Source: Streptomyces sp. CB01580 (GTDB lineage: Bacteria > Actinomycetota > Actinomycetes > Streptomycetales > Streptomycetaceae). From it: a stretch of DNA of 64,000 nucleotides. Position 1 is the stretch's first letter. Every line of letters begins with the position of its first letter. Shown here one piece after another: positions 50,917 to 59,599 of the stretch. Where the stretch lies: positions 188,185-252,184 of the forward strand of contig NZ_LIXJ01000020.1 in the NCBI RefSeq assembly GCF_001905795.1. Direction: 5' to 3'. The notes beneath the pieces are model-generated. The model worked only from the letters and a program-made list of their open reading frames with translations, did no database searches and had not been told where the DNA came from. The translations under genes were made by a program, and so were the position numbers.

Positions 50917-52887
50917 GTGCCCCAGCCCCAGCCCCGCCCCCGCCGCGCCGGCTCCGTCGTCGAACGGCTGCTCGGTGACGACTGCCCGCCGTTCGCCCTG
51001 CTGCACCGCCGCACCCCCGGCCACGACCAGGACGTCGTCGAGGTGCTGATCGGCCCGGTGCGGGAGGTGGACCGGCTCGCCGACCTCCCGGTCGGACCGC
51101 TGCCCTCCCTCGCCCTGGTGCCGTTCCGGCAGATCGCCGAGCGCGGCTTCGACGTGCGCGACGACGGCACGCCGCTGTCCGTGCTGGTCGCCGACGAGGT
51201 GCACGAGCTGCCGCTCGCCGAGGTGCTGGAGCACCTGCCGGTGCGGGACGTGCCGGTCGTCGGCGGCGGCTTCGACGTCCCCGACGAGGAGTACGCGGAG
51301 ATCGTCCACAGGGTCGTCGAGGACGAGATCGGACGGGGCGAGGGCGCGAACTTCGTCGTCCGGCGCACCTTCCGGGGCGAGATCCCCGGCTTCGGCCGGG
51401 CCGACGCGCTGGCCCTGTTCCGGCGGCTGCTGGCCGGTGAGCGGGGTGCGTACTGGACGTTCGTGGTGCACACCGGGAGCGGACGGGGGCCCGACGGGGC
51501 TTCCTCGGAGGGGGCTTCGTCGGAAGGGCGGGGGACGGCCGGGCGGACGCTGGTCGGGGCGAGCCCCGAGGTGCACGTGCGGATGTCCGGCGGGACGGTC
51601 GTGATGAACCCGATCAGCGGCACGTACCGCTACCCCGCCGAGGGACCGACCGCCGAGGGCCTGCTGGAGTTCCTCGCCGACCGCAAGGAGCGCGACGAGC
51701 TCTCCATGGTCGTCGACGAGGAGCTGAAGATGATGTGCACCGTGGGCGACATGGGCGGGGTGGTGGTCGGGCCCCGCCTCAAGGAGATGGCCCATCTCGC
51801 GCACACCGAGTACGAGCTGCGCGGACGCTCCTCGCTCGACGTGCGGGAGGTGCTGCGCGAGACCATGTTCGCGGCGACGGTCACCGGCTCGCCCGTGCAG
51901 AACGCCTGCCGGGTCATCGAGCGGTACGAGTCCGGCGGGCGCGGCTACTACGCGGGGGCGCTGGCGCTCCTGCGGCAGGAGCCGGGCGGGGCGCAGACCC
52001 TGGACTCGCCGATCCTGATCCGTACCGCCGACATCGCGGCCGACGGCCGGCTGCGGGTGCCGGTCGGGGCGACGCTGGTACGCCACTCGGATCCGGAGGG
52101 CGAGGTCGCCGAGACGCACGCGAAGGCGGCCGGGGTGCTCGCCGCGCTGGGGGTGCGCCCCGGCCGGCCCGGGGCAGGGGCGGCGGGCCCGGCGCGGCTG
52201 GCCGACGACCCGCGCGTGCGGGCGGCGCTGGATGCCCGGCGGGACGGGCTCGCCCCGTTCTGGCTGCGGATGCAGGAGCGGACCCATGAGGGGGCCGGCC
52301 GTGCGCTGGTGGTCGACGGTGAGGACACCTTCACCGCGATGCTGGCCCATCTGCTGCGCTCATCGGGGCTTCAGGTGGCGGTGCACCGCTTCGACGAGCC
52401 GGGGCTGCGCGAGCGGGTGCGCGGCCACGCGGGTCCGCTCGTGCTGGGTCCCGGGCCCGGGAATCCCGGTGACACGGCCGATCCGAAGATGCGGCTGCTG
52501 CGCGGGCTCGCGGCGGAGCTGGTCCGCGACCACCGGCACGGGCTGCTGGGGGTCTGTCTGGGCCATGAGCTGATCGCGGCGGAGCTGGGGCTGGACATCG
52601 TCCGCAAGACCGTGCCCCATCAGGGCGCCCAGGTCCGGATCGACCTCTTCGGGCGGCCGGAGACGGTCGGCTTCTACAACAGCTTCACGGCGCGCTGCGA
52701 CGAGGCGGCGGCCGTCGAGCTGGCGGCGCACGGCATCGAGTCGAGCGCGGACCCGGCGACCGGGGAACTGCACGCGCTGCGCGGACCGGGCTTCGCGTCG
52801 GTGCAGTTCCATCCGGAGTCGGTGCTGACGCTGCGCGGCACGGCGATCGTGGCGGAGCTGCTCGCGGGGCTGCCGGTCGGCGGCTGA
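50917..52887 (+). CDS. trpE: Fused anthranilate synthase (TrpE-TrpG)
   Basis: Converts chorismate and glutamine to anthranilate, the committed tryptophan step. The 656-residue product has the chorismate-binding TrpE part (to about residue 425). In it are VGASPEVHVRMSGG, MNPISGTYRYP and VDEELKMMCTVGDMGG. The glutamine amidotransferase part is fused at the C-terminus, with catalytic Cys in GVCLGHELIAAELG and His/Glu in VQFHPES. The GTG at 50917 is preferred: GGAAGGA lies 6 bases before it, while the in-frame ATG five codons earlier provides that very ribosome site. It is controlled by the upstream attenuator. Confidence 0.94.
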   Translation: MPQPQPRPRRAGSVVERLLGDDCPPFALLHRRTPGHDQDVVEVLIGPVREVDRLADLPVGPLPSLALVPFRQIAERGFDVRDDGTPLSVLVADEVHELPLAEVLEHLPVRDVPVVGGGFDVPDEEYAEIVHRVVEDEIGRGEGANFVVRRTFRGEIPGFGRADALALFRRLLAGERGAYWTFVVHTGSGRGPDGASSEGASSEGRGTAGRTLVGASPEVHVRMSGGTVVMNPISGTYRYPAEGPTAEGLLEFLADRKERDELSMVVDEELKMMCTVGDMGGVVVGPRLKEMAHLAHTEYELRGRSSLDVREVLRETMFAATVTGSPVQNACRVIERYESGGRGYYAGALALLRQEPGGAQTLDSPILIRTADIAADGRLRVPVGATLVRHSDPEGEVAETHAKAAGVLAALGVRPGRPGAGAAGPARLADDPRVRAALDARRDGLAPFWLRMQERTHEGAGRALVVDGEDTFTAMLAHLLRSSGLQVAVHRFDEPGLRERVRGHAGPLVLGPGPGNPGDTADPKMRLLRGLAAELVRDHRHGLLGVCLGHELIAAELGLDIVRKTVPHQGAQVRIDLFGRPETVGFYNSFTARCDEAAAVELAAHGIESSADPATGELHALRGPGFASVQFHPESVLTLRGTAIVAELLAGLPVGG

Positions 52888-52903
52888 GACGCGTCCGACG
52901 AGC

Positions 52904-52947
52904 CGGGCTGACGCCCGGGGACCGGCGCGGCCCCGGGCGTCAGCCCG
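52904..52947. terminator. Bidirectional terminator overlapping the dehydrogenase stop codon
   Basis: Perfect 17-bp stem (52904-52920 with 52931-52947; CGGGCTGACGCCCGGGG at the left) around a 10-base loop. The right arm includes the stop codon of the convergent dehydrogenase gene. Confidence 0.88.
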
Positions 52948-53956
52948 CCGGGAGCGCCGGTACGAGGACGTTCTCGCTGCGGCGGCCGGCCAGGTGGTCG
53001 GCGATGTTGCGCACAGTGGTGTCGATGATCTGGGACACGGCGTCCCGGGTGTAGTACGCCTGGTGCGAGGTCACGACGACGTTGGGGAAGGTGACGAGCC
53101 GGGCGAGGGTGTCGTCGTCGATGCCCTCCAGGGACTTGTCGACGAAGAAGAGCCCTGCCTCCGCCTCGTACACGTCGAGTCCGACGCCCAGGAACCGGCC
53201 CGCGCGCAGCTCGGCGACCAGCGCGTCGGTGTCGACGAGACCGCCGCGGCTGGAGTTGACCAGGATCGCGTCGTCCTTCATCCGGGCCAGGGCCCGGGCA
53301 CCGATCAGGTGGTGGGTCGCGGGCAGCAGCGGGACGTGCAGGCTGATCAGGTCGGACTCGGCGAGGAGCCGGTCCTTGTCGACGTACTCCATGCCGAGTG
53401 CGGTGCAGGCGGGGTTCTCGGTGACGTCCCAGCCGAGCAGTCTCATGCCGAAGCCGTGGGCGATACGGGTGAACGCCTCGCCGATCCGGCCCGTGCCGAT
53501 CACCCCGGCCGTGCGCCCGTGCATGTCCCGGCCGAGGAGGCCGTCGAGCCGGAAGTCGAAGTCGCGGGTGCGGCCCGCGGCCCGGACGACGCGGCGGTTG
53601 ACCGCCATCGCGAGGGTCCAGGCGAACTCCGCGACCGAGTACGGCGAGTAGTGGGAGACCCGGGCGACGCGGAGGGCGAGCCGTTCGGCGACGTCGAGAT
53701 CGATGTTGTTGAAGCCGGTGGACCGCTGGGCGATCAACTGCGTGCCCCCGGCCGCGAGCGTCTGCAGGACGCGGCTGCCGAGGTCGGCGTTGACACTGGT
53801 GGAGATGATCTCGTGGCCCGCCGCGATGGGGGCGGTGTCGGCGGTGAGGAAGACGTCCAGGCACCGGACCTCGTGCTGCCCGGCGAAGGCCCTGTCGAAG
53901 GCCTTCTCGATCAGCGGCTTCTCGTCGGACTGCACACCGAAGGCCAGGATTTCCAC
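52940..53956 (-). CDS. D-2-hydroxyacid dehydrogenase (D-lactate dehydrogenase-like)
   Basis: NAD-dependent dehydrogenase of 338 residues. The Rossmann motif is VIGTGRIGEAF. The catalytic Arg is in NSSRGGLVD, the Glu in DVYEAEAG, and the His in TSHQAYYT. YSPYSVAEFAWTLAM and the GLFFVDKS insertion are typical of fermentative D-lactate dehydrogenases. The substrate is probably pyruvate/D-lactate, by family. The GTG at 53956 has GGGAG 5 bases upstream; upstream in-frame codons show no homology. Confidence 0.92.
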   Translation of the reverse strand: MEILAFGVQSDEKPLIEKAFDRAFAGQHEVRCLDVFLTADTAPIAAGHEIISTSVNADLGSRVLQTLAAGGTQLIAQRSTGFNNIDLDVAERLALRVARVSHYSPYSVAEFAWTLAMAVNRRVVRAAGRTRDFDFRLDGLLGRDMHGRTAGVIGTGRIGEAFTRIAHGFGMRLLGWDVTENPACTALGMEYVDKDRLLAESDLISLHVPLLPATHHLIGARALARMKDDAILVNSSRGGLVDTDALVAELRAGRFLGVGLDVYEAEAGLFFVDKSLEGIDDDTLARLVTFPNVVVTSHQAYYTRDAVSQIIDTTVRNIADHLAGRRSENVLVPALPAG

Positions 53957-54001
53957 GACTGCTCCCGTTCGACGCGCGGACCGGGGACCGGGGCGGGCGC
54001 C

Positions 54002-54037
54002 GGTCGTCGCGAATGTGCCGGTCATCGCGAATATACG
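54002..54037. promoter_or_regulatory. Direct repeats over a TATATT -10 box
   Basis: Two adjacent 18-base imperfect direct repeats (GGTCGTCGCGAATGTGCC and GGTCATCGCGAATATACG) lie upstream of the dehydrogenase gene. The second contains TATATT on the minus strand (54030-54035), a good -10 hexamer. This is a plausible regulator site at that promoter. Confidence 0.5.
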
Positions 54038-54096
54038 GTCCCGGCCCCCGCCGCGCCGCTCGGAGGCCGCCGCCCGCCCGGCGTGCCCGGACGCGC

Positions 54097-54789
54097 TCAG
54101 ACGTCGTCGAGGCCGCGCTCGATCGCGTACCGCACGAGCTCCACGCGGTTGTGCAGCTGGAGCTTGCCCAGGGTGTTCTGGACGTGGTTCTGGACGGTGC
54201 GGTGCGAGATGACCAGACGCTCGGCGATCTGCTTGTACGAGAGCCCCTTGGCGACCAGCCGCAGCACCTCGGTCTCGCGCTCGGTGAGCCGCGGGGCCCC
54301 CGGCTCGTCGGCGGCGACGGGCGCGGGGTCGGAGGCGAGCCTGCGGTACTCGCCGAGGACCAGTCCGGCCAGGCCCGGGGTGAAGACGGGGTCGCCGGCC
54401 GCAGTGGACCGTACGGCCTCGGTCAGCTCCTGCGTACTGGCCGACTTGAGCAGATAGCCGGTGGCGCCGGACTTGACCGCCTCCAGCACGTCGGCGTGCT
54501 CGCCGCTCGCGGAGAGCACCAGCACCCGCAGCCCGGGCAGGGCGCCGACGAGTTCCTTGCAGACCTGTACGCCGGGCATGCCGGGCAGGTTGAGGTCGAG
54601 GACGAGGACGTCGGGCGTGACCGCCTTGGCCCTGCGGACGGCCTGCGGCCCGTCGCCCGCGGTCGCCACCACCTCGAAAGCCGACTCGGACAGATCGCGG
54701 GCGACGGCGTCGCGCCACATCGGATGGTCGTCGACCACCATCACCGTGGTGGTCCGCTCCTCGGCGCTCCGGTCGTCCTGCGTGCTCAT
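54097..54789 (-). CDS. macR: NarL/LuxR-type response regulator, MacR-like
   Basis: A 230-residue response regulator. The receiver domain (about 14-130) has DDHP, the phospho-acceptor Asp in VLVLDLNLPG, and the switch Lys in GYLLKSAS. The C-terminal LuxR helix-turn-helix begins LTERETEVLRLVAKGLSYKQ. The gene order with the adjacent kinase and the trpE/glkA neighbourhood matches S. coelicolor MacR, a regulator of morphogenesis-related membrane protein genes; the name rests on that synteny. The ATG overlaps the kinase stop (ATGA). Confidence 0.93.
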   Translation of the reverse strand: MSTQDDRSAEERTTTVMVVDDHPMWRDAVARDLSESAFEVVATAGDGPQAVRRAKAVTPDVLVLDLNLPGMPGVQVCKELVGALPGLRVLVLSASGEHADVLEAVKSGATGYLLKSASTQELTEAVRSTAAGDPVFTPGLAGLVLGEYRRLASDPAPVAADEPGAPRLTERETEVLRLVAKGLSYKQIAERLVISHRTVQNHVQNTLGKLQLHNRVELVRYAIERGLDDV

Positions 54790-56009
54790 CCCGCTGATCC
54801 TGCCTTCCCCCGTGAAACCTTCGGAACCTTCAATTCCACCTCGGTGCCCTGACCGGGCACCGAGACCAACTCCGCCGTACCGCCCAGGTCACGCAGCCTG
54901 CCGCGGATCGACAGCGCGACCCCCATCCGTCCCTCCCCCTCCGCCTGGGCGAGCCGCCCCTCCGGAATGCCCGGCCCGTCGTCCCGGACCGTCACGACCA
55001 CCTCGTCCGGCCAGTCCTCGACGAGGATCCACGCCTGGGCGTTCTCCCCCGCGTGCACCCTCACATTGTCCAGGGCGGCACCGACGGCGGCCGCCAGCTC
55101 CGCCGCGGTGGCGGGGGCGAGCAGCACCGGGGCCCCCGGCTCCGCGAAGGTGATCCGGGAGCCCGCGTGCGGGGCGAGCAGGGTGCGCAGGTCGCACGTG
55201 GCCGGGCCGGACGGTTCGTCGTCGACCTCCACGCTGCGGACCACCGCACCCTCGGCGGCGTCCTCGGAGACCCGGGTGGCGGGCACCAGTCCGCTGGTGA
55301 CCAGGGTGCGCAGGGCGATCTCCTGCTCCCCGGCCAGCCGGCCCAGCTCGGCCGCCTCGCCGCCCAGCGCGGTGCCGCGGCGCTGCACCATCGCCAGGAC
55401 CTGGAGGACGCTGTCGTGGATGTCGCGGGCGAGCCGTTCCCGTTCCCGGGTGGCGGCCTCGATCTCCAGGGCGCGGGCGAGGGTGCGTTCACTGGCCCGG
55501 GCGACCTCGACGACGTACCCGATGGCGATGGAGGCGACCCAGACCAGCAGGACGTTGTGGAAGGTGTCCCGGCTGGGCTCGCCGCGTTCGACGATGTTGA
55601 CGACGGCGACGAGGGTCGAGGCGAACGCCGCCCAGCGCCAGCCGCCCTTGAGCGCGAAGGCCAGCACCGAACCCGCGGTCCAGATGGACGGCAGCGTGGG
55701 GCCGTCGACCGACTGGGCCTCGAAGTCGGCGAGCGGGGTGAGGAGGATGCCTGCGAGGGCGAGCGCCAGGTCCACGCCGAGGAAGCGCTTGGTGCAGGCG
55801 ACGGCGCCGGAGACCTTCGGGAGCGAGGCGAGCGTCCAGACCGCCAGCACGGTCAGGAAGACGACGGCGACCCACGGCCGGTCGTACCGCTCCCGGCCGA
55901 ACACGGCGAGCAGCACCGCGTAGACCATCGTCAGCACGCGATAGGCCGTCAGGGCACGCCACAGCGGCTGCTCGACCGACATCCGTACGACGCGTTCGCG
56001 CCTGGCCAC
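54786..56009 (-). CDS. macS: Membrane sensor histidine kinase, MacS-like
   Basis: A 407-residue NarX/DegS-type kinase. The N-terminus has about five membrane helices (residues 25-170). The dimerisation domain carries the phospho-acceptor His in LARDIHDSVLQVLAMVQRRG. The HATPase domain has the N-box-like ALDNVRVHAG and the G-box DDGPGIPEG. It partners the response regulator encoded next to it with ATGA overlap. The GTG start follows GGGGG at 5 bases. The signal is unknown. Confidence 0.92.
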   Translation of the reverse strand: MARRERVVRMSVEQPLWRALTAYRVLTMVYAVLLAVFGRERYDRPWVAVVFLTVLAVWTLASLPKVSGAVACTKRFLGVDLALALAGILLTPLADFEAQSVDGPTLPSIWTAGSVLAFALKGGWRWAAFASTLVAVVNIVERGEPSRDTFHNVLLVWVASIAIGYVVEVARASERTLARALEIEAATRERERLARDIHDSVLQVLAMVQRRGTALGGEAAELGRLAGEQEIALRTLVTSGLVPATRVSEDAAEGAVVRSVEVDDEPSGPATCDLRTLLAPHAGSRITFAEPGAPVLLAPATAAELAAAVGAALDNVRVHAGENAQAWILVEDWPDEVVVTVRDDGPGIPEGRLAQAEGEGRMGVALSIRGRLRDLGGTAELVSVPGQGTEVELKVPKVSRGKAGSAG

Positions 56010-56057
56010 TTCTTCCCCCTCGGGCAGGACCGGCGCGCTCTGCGCCGAACCGTTCCG

Positions 56058-56819
56058 TCACCCCTGTGTTCCGGACTCTCCGCCCGCGCGCTTCTCCTCG
56101 GGGCGGCGCTTGGTCTCCTCCGCCCGGCGCTTCGCCTCCTCCGCGATCTGCCGCTTGGCGACGGTCGCGTAGATGTCGACGTACTCCTGCCCGGAGAGCT
56201 TCATGATCTCGTACATCACCTCGTCGGTGACCGAGCGCAGGATGAAGCGGTCCCCGTCCATGCCGTGGTAGCGGCTGAAGTCGAGCGGCTTGCCGATCCT
56301 GATCCCCGGGCGCATCAGCTTGGGCATCACCTTGCCGGGCGGCTGGATCTTCTCCGTGTCGATCATCGCGACGGGGATGACGGGGGCGCCGGTGGCCAGC
56401 GCGACCCGGGCAAGTCCGCCGGGCTTGCCCCGGTAGAGACGGCCGTCGGGCGACCGGGTGCCCTCCGGGTAGATGCCGAACAGCCCGCCGCTCTCGATGA
56501 CTTCGATGCCCGCCCGGACGGCGGCCTCACCGGCGCCCCGGGCGCCCGAGCGGTCCACCGGGAGCTGGCCGACGCCCTTGAAGAAGGCGGCGGTGAGCTT
56601 CCCCTTCACGCCGGGGGTGGTGAAGTACTCGGACTTGGCGATGAAGGTGACCTTGCGGTCCAGGACGGCGGGCAGGAAGAACGAGTCGGAGAAGGACAGG
56701 TGGTTGCTCGCGAGGATCGCCGGCCCGTGCGCGGGGATGTTCTCCAGGCCCTCCACCCAGGGCCTGAAGGCGAGCTTCAGCCCGTTGCCGATGGAGAGCT
56801 TCATTGCGCCGTAGATCAA
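56058..56819 (-). CDS. PlsC-type 1-acyl-glycerol-3-phosphate acyltransferase
   Basis: Phospholipid-synthesis acyltransferase family, 253 residues. The catalytic HX4D motif is NHLSFSDS (near residue 39), the acceptor-binding motif is YPEGTRSPDG, and VIPVAMID follows. The C-terminal tail is Lys/Glu/Arg-rich. The start is TTG at 56819: GGAGG lies 7 bases before it, while the ATG five codons downstream (56804) has no site at proper distance. Exact acyl acceptor unknown. It lies upstream of macS, 48 bases away on the same strand. Confidence 0.9.
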   Translation of the reverse strand: MIYGAMKLSIGNGLKLAFRPWVEGLENIPAHGPAILASNHLSFSDSFFLPAVLDRKVTFIAKSEYFTTPGVKGKLTAAFFKGVGQLPVDRSGARGAGEAAVRAGIEVIESGGLFGIYPEGTRSPDGRLYRGKPGGLARVALATGAPVIPVAMIDTEKIQPPGKVMPKLMRPGIRIGKPLDFSRYHGMDGDRFILRSVTDEVMYEIMKLSGQEYVDIYATVAKRQIAEEAKRRAEETKRRPEEKRAGGESGTQG

Positions 56820-56977
56820 CTCGGTGCCTCCTGTGTGCTGTCCGACAGACCTTAACCCGTGCGGGCGTCCCCGTTCCCGCCCGGACCGGGCGTTGCTGTG
56901 GACGGGGCCGGGACGGCCCTGGTCGGTGTCAGTCCGGTCGCGTACGGTGAAGCAATCCTCTGTACTTCCCTCCTTCC

Positions 56978-57030
56978 TTCCCCTTCAAGTCTCGTTCCCC
57001 TTCGAGCTCTCGTCCCCTTCGAGCCTCACG
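56978..57030. repeat. Three pyrimidine-rich direct repeats in a leader region
   Basis: Units of 17-18 bases (56978-56994, 56995-57012, 57013-57030) each contain CCCCTTC followed by RAG and a CTC-rich end. They lie directly before the ribosome site of the esterase gene. Confidence 0.7.
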
Positions 57031-57045
57031 AACAGGAGATCCCCG

Positions 57046-57825
57046 GTGCCGGTCCTGCCTGGAGCCGAGCCGTTCCGCCACGAGGGCGGAGAGGTCGGTG
57101 TCCTTCTCTGCCATGGATTTACCGGTTCCCCCCAGTCGCTGCGCCCCTGGGCCGACCATCTGGCGGAACGCGGCCTCACCGTCTCGCTCCCGTTGCTGCC
57201 CGGACACGGCACCCGCTGGGAGGACATGCAGGTCACCGGCTGGCAGGACTGGTACGCGGAGGTGGACCGGGAGCTGCGCGGGCTGCTGGAGCGGTGCGCC
57301 CGGGTCTTCGTCTGCGGCCTCTCCATGGGCGGCGCGCTGACGCTGCGGCTCGCGGCGAAGCACGGTGACGCGATCAGCGGGCTGGTGCTCGTCAATCCGG
57401 CGAACAAGGTGCACGGTCTGTCGGCGTACGCGCTGCCGGTCGCCCGCCACCTGGTGCGGACGACGAAGGGCCTGGCGAACGACATCGCCAAGGAGGGCTC
57501 GCCGGAGCTGGGGTACGACCGCGTACCGCTGCACGCGGCGCATTCGCTGCGGCAGTTCCTCCGCCTGGTCGACGCCGAGCTGCCCCAGGTCACGCAGCCG
57601 CTCCTGCTGCTGCACAGCCCGCAGGACCATGTGGTGCCGCCCGCCGACTCGGCCCGGATCCTCGGCCGGGTGTCGTCGACGGACGTCGAGGAGATCCTGC
57701 TGGAACAGAGCTACCACGTGGCGACGTTGGACCACGATGCGGAGCGGATCTTCGACGAGAGCCACAGGTTCATCGGCCGCCTCGCTCCGAGCGTCGGGAA
57801 GAAGGGGAGCGGGTCCGGTGGCTGA
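57046..57825 (+). CDS. Alpha/beta-hydrolase, carboxylesterase-like
   Basis: A 259-residue serine hydrolase resembling Est30-type carboxylesterases and monoacylglycerol lipases. It has the oxyanion region CHGFTGSPQSLRPWADHL, nucleophile elbow GLSMGG, catalytic Asp in LLHSPQDHVVP and catalytic His in SYHVATLDHD. The GTG at 57046 has AGGAG 7 bases upstream. It is divergent from the acyltransferase gene and overlaps the next gene by 8 bases, so the two are co-translated. Confidence 0.9.
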   Translation: MPVLPGAEPFRHEGGEVGVLLCHGFTGSPQSLRPWADHLAERGLTVSLPLLPGHGTRWEDMQVTGWQDWYAEVDRELRGLLERCARVFVCGLSMGGALTLRLAAKHGDAISGLVLVNPANKVHGLSAYALPVARHLVRTTKGLANDIAKEGSPELGYDRVPLHAAHSLRQFLRLVDAELPQVTQPLLLLHSPQDHVVPPADSARILGRVSSTDVEEILLEQSYHVATLDHDAERIFDESHRFIGRLAPSVGKKGSGSGG

Positions 57826-58657
57826 GCACGAGGCGGAGCGCACGGGAGGCGAGGACGGGCGCGAGTCCCTTCCCGCCGAGGGAACCGCACGGCCCGTGGA
57901 GGGCGTGGCTCCCGAGGCAGCGGACACACCCGCGCCCGGGGACGGACGCCGGGGCGGGGACCGTACGGACGCGCGGGACGCGGCCCCGTCGTCGGCTCCG
58001 GCCCCGGCCGAGAAGGCGTCCGCCGACGCCGGCCGGCCGGACGACGACGGCCGGGGAGAGGGCCCGGACGACGACGGCCGGGGAGAGGGCCCGGACGACG
58101 ACGGCCGGGGAGAGGGCCCGGGCGACGGACGGCTCGACGAGGACGCGGCCTGGAATGCGATCGTCGCGGGGTACGGCGAGGAGCCGCCGGACCCGCCGGG
58201 TGCCAGGCCGTTCCGGTCGATCGAGGATCTCGCGGGGCTGGAGGACGACCGGTCGGGCGTGCTCGATCCGGACAAGGGGATCGGCAAGAAGGCCCCCGGG
58301 CCGCCGGAGCGCCCGCTCGGCAGCTCGGTCGTGTTCGCGCCCGGTGTCGGCGGGCCGCGCGACTACGAGCTCGCAAAGCCCAAGGACGACGACCTCGACG
58401 ACACGGACGAGGGGCACTTCGTGCCCCCGGAGCCGCCGCCGCTGCCGGAGGCCGACGTCACGGCGAAGTTCGCCTGGCTCGCGGTCGTCGGCGGTCCGGT
58501 GCTGATGCTGCTCGCGGTCCTGCTGCGGTGGGAGATCACCTGGTGGCTCGGCACGGTCTGCGTCGGCGGATTCGTGGGCGGCTTCATCACGCTGGTGGCG
58601 CGGATGGGGAACGACGACGAGGACGAGGACGACCCGGGTCGCGGGGCGGTCGTCTGA
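57818..58657 (+). CDS. Acidic repeat-bearing C-terminally membrane-anchored protein
   Basis: A 279-residue protein of unknown function. The N-terminal 120 residues are charged, disordered and contain three exact nine-residue repeats (DDDGRGEGP). Mid-protein WNAIVAGYGEEPPDPPG and FRSIEDLAGLEDD are ordered-looking and followed by GDPDK-like and Pro-rich segments. Two adjacent membrane helices lie near the C-terminus (AWLAVVGGPVLMLLAVLLRW and WWLGTVCVGGFVGGFITLVA). The tail is acidic (DDEDEDDPG). The GTG follows GGGGAG and overlaps the esterase stop. Confidence 0.75.
   Translation: MAEHEAERTGGEDGRESLPAEGTARPVEGVAPEAADTPAPGDGRRGGDRTDARDAAPSSAPAPAEKASADAGRPDDDGRGEGPDDDGRGEGPDDDGRGEGPGDGRLDEDAAWNAIVAGYGEEPPDPPGARPFRSIEDLAGLEDDRSGVLDPDKGIGKKAPGPPERPLGSSVVFAPGVGGPRDYELAKPKDDDLDDTDEGHFVPPEPPPLPEADVTAKFAWLAVVGGPVLMLLAVLLRWEITWWLGTVCVGGFVGGFITLVARMGNDDEDEDDPGRGAVV
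58037..58117. repeat. Three perfect 27-bp tandem repeats
   Basis: Units 58037-58063, 58064-58090 and 58091-58117 are identical by inspection (each begins CCGGACGACGACGGCC) and keep the reading frame. Confidence 0.92.
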
Positions 58658-58708
58658 GAGCCCGTCGGGGCGGAGCGCCCGTCACCCGGGCGCCCCGCGT
58701 GCCCCGTT

Positions 58709-58725
58709 CCCCCGGCAACCGGGGG
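58709..58725. terminator. Hairpin between convergent genes
   Basis: CCCCCGG pairs with CCGGGGG around CAA, in the 80-base gap between the membrane protein and EEP-family genes; further GC-rich pairing flanks it. Confidence 0.55.
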
Positions 58726-58737
58726 CGGGCGGCGGGA

Positions 58738-59496
58738 TCAGGGCCTGAGCGCGGGCACCCGTAGCGCCGCCAGGACCGGCAGGTGGTCGGTGGCCGCCCG
58801 CAGGTCCGCTTCGGCGAGGCCCGGCAGCCCGGTGGGGACGCCGCAGCCGAGCACCTCGATCCCCTCCGTCGCGAAGACCGCGTCGATGCGCTGCCGGGGG
58901 CGGTGCGACGGCGAGGTGTTCTCGTCGCCCCACGGCCGCACCGCCCAGCAGTCCTGGAGCCGCCCGGCCAGCCGCCGGAACGCGGCCCCGCCCGGGATCT
59001 CGTTGACGTCCCCGGCCGCGATGGCGTGCTCGACGCCCATCGCGTCCAGCTGTTCCAGCACCATCCCGGCCTGCGCCAGGCGTTCGTCGGAGCGCAGGCT
59101 CAGATGGAAGCTGAGCAGACCGATCCGGGTGCCCGCGATCCGCACCACCGACGTGGCGAATCCCCTGCGGTGCAGACCGGGGGTCAGCGGCAGCAGGAGG
59201 TCCTCCGTGCGCTCCACGGCGGCCCGCAGCGAGCAGAGCAGCAGCGGCCCGGCCGCCGTGGCGCCGCCGCCGATCACGACGAGACCGGTACGGGCCGCGA
59301 GCCAGGCGGCGTGCTTGCGCCAGCGGAAGAAGCGCGGGGCCTCCTGGACGAGGACGAGGTCGGGGGCACAGGCGCCGATGACGCGGGCCAGTGCCTCGCG
59401 GTCGTCGCGCATCGACCGGACGTTGTAGCCGAGCGCTCTGATGACCGCCGAACCGTCCGGCTCGGTGCGGGAGCCGGGCAGTGGCGTCGCAACCAT
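58738..59496 (-). CDS. Endonuclease/exonuclease/phosphatase-family hydrolase
   Basis: A 252-residue metal-dependent phosphodiesterase fold. The motifs appear in order: YNVRSMRDD (Asn), VQEAP (metal-binding Glu), SFHLSLRSDER (His), GDVNEIPG (Asp-x-Asn), RIDAVFA and DHLPV (Asp-His). No signal peptide; the substrate is unknown. The ATG at 59496 has TATCGT 7 bases upstream and no ribosome site, hence a probable leaderless mRNA. It lies downstream of the glkA terminator. Confidence 0.88.
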   Translation of the reverse strand: MVATPLPGSRTEPDGSAVIRALGYNVRSMRDDREALARVIGACAPDLVLVQEAPRFFRWRKHAAWLAARTGLVVIGGGATAAGPLLLCSLRAAVERTEDLLLPLTPGLHRRGFATSVVRIAGTRIGLLSFHLSLRSDERLAQAGMVLEQLDAMGVEHAIAAGDVNEIPGGAAFRRLAGRLQDCWAVRPWGDENTSPSHRPRQRIDAVFATEGIEVLGCGVPTGLPGLAEADLRAATDHLPVLAALRVPALRP

Positions 59497-59503
59497 GGGG
59501 CCC

Positions 59504-59509
59504 ACGATA
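59504..59509 (-). promoter_or_regulatory. -10 hexamer for a probable leaderless EEP-hydrolase mRNA
   Basis: On the minus strand TATCGT lies 7 bases before the ATG at 59496. Confidence 0.5.
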
Positions 59510-59513
59510 CGGC

Positions 59514-59551
59514 GGACGCCCGTCGCGTCCCATGGGGCGCGACGGGCGTCC
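59514..59551 (-). terminator. glkA terminator hairpin
   Basis: Perfect 14-bp stem (GGACGCCCGTCGCG with its complement at 59538-59551) around a self-complementary 10-base loop, 48 bases past the glkA stop. Confidence 0.85.
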
Positions 59552-59599
59552 GGCTCCGTACGGTGGCGGCTCGGAGCCGCCGGGCGGCCTGACGGCCCC

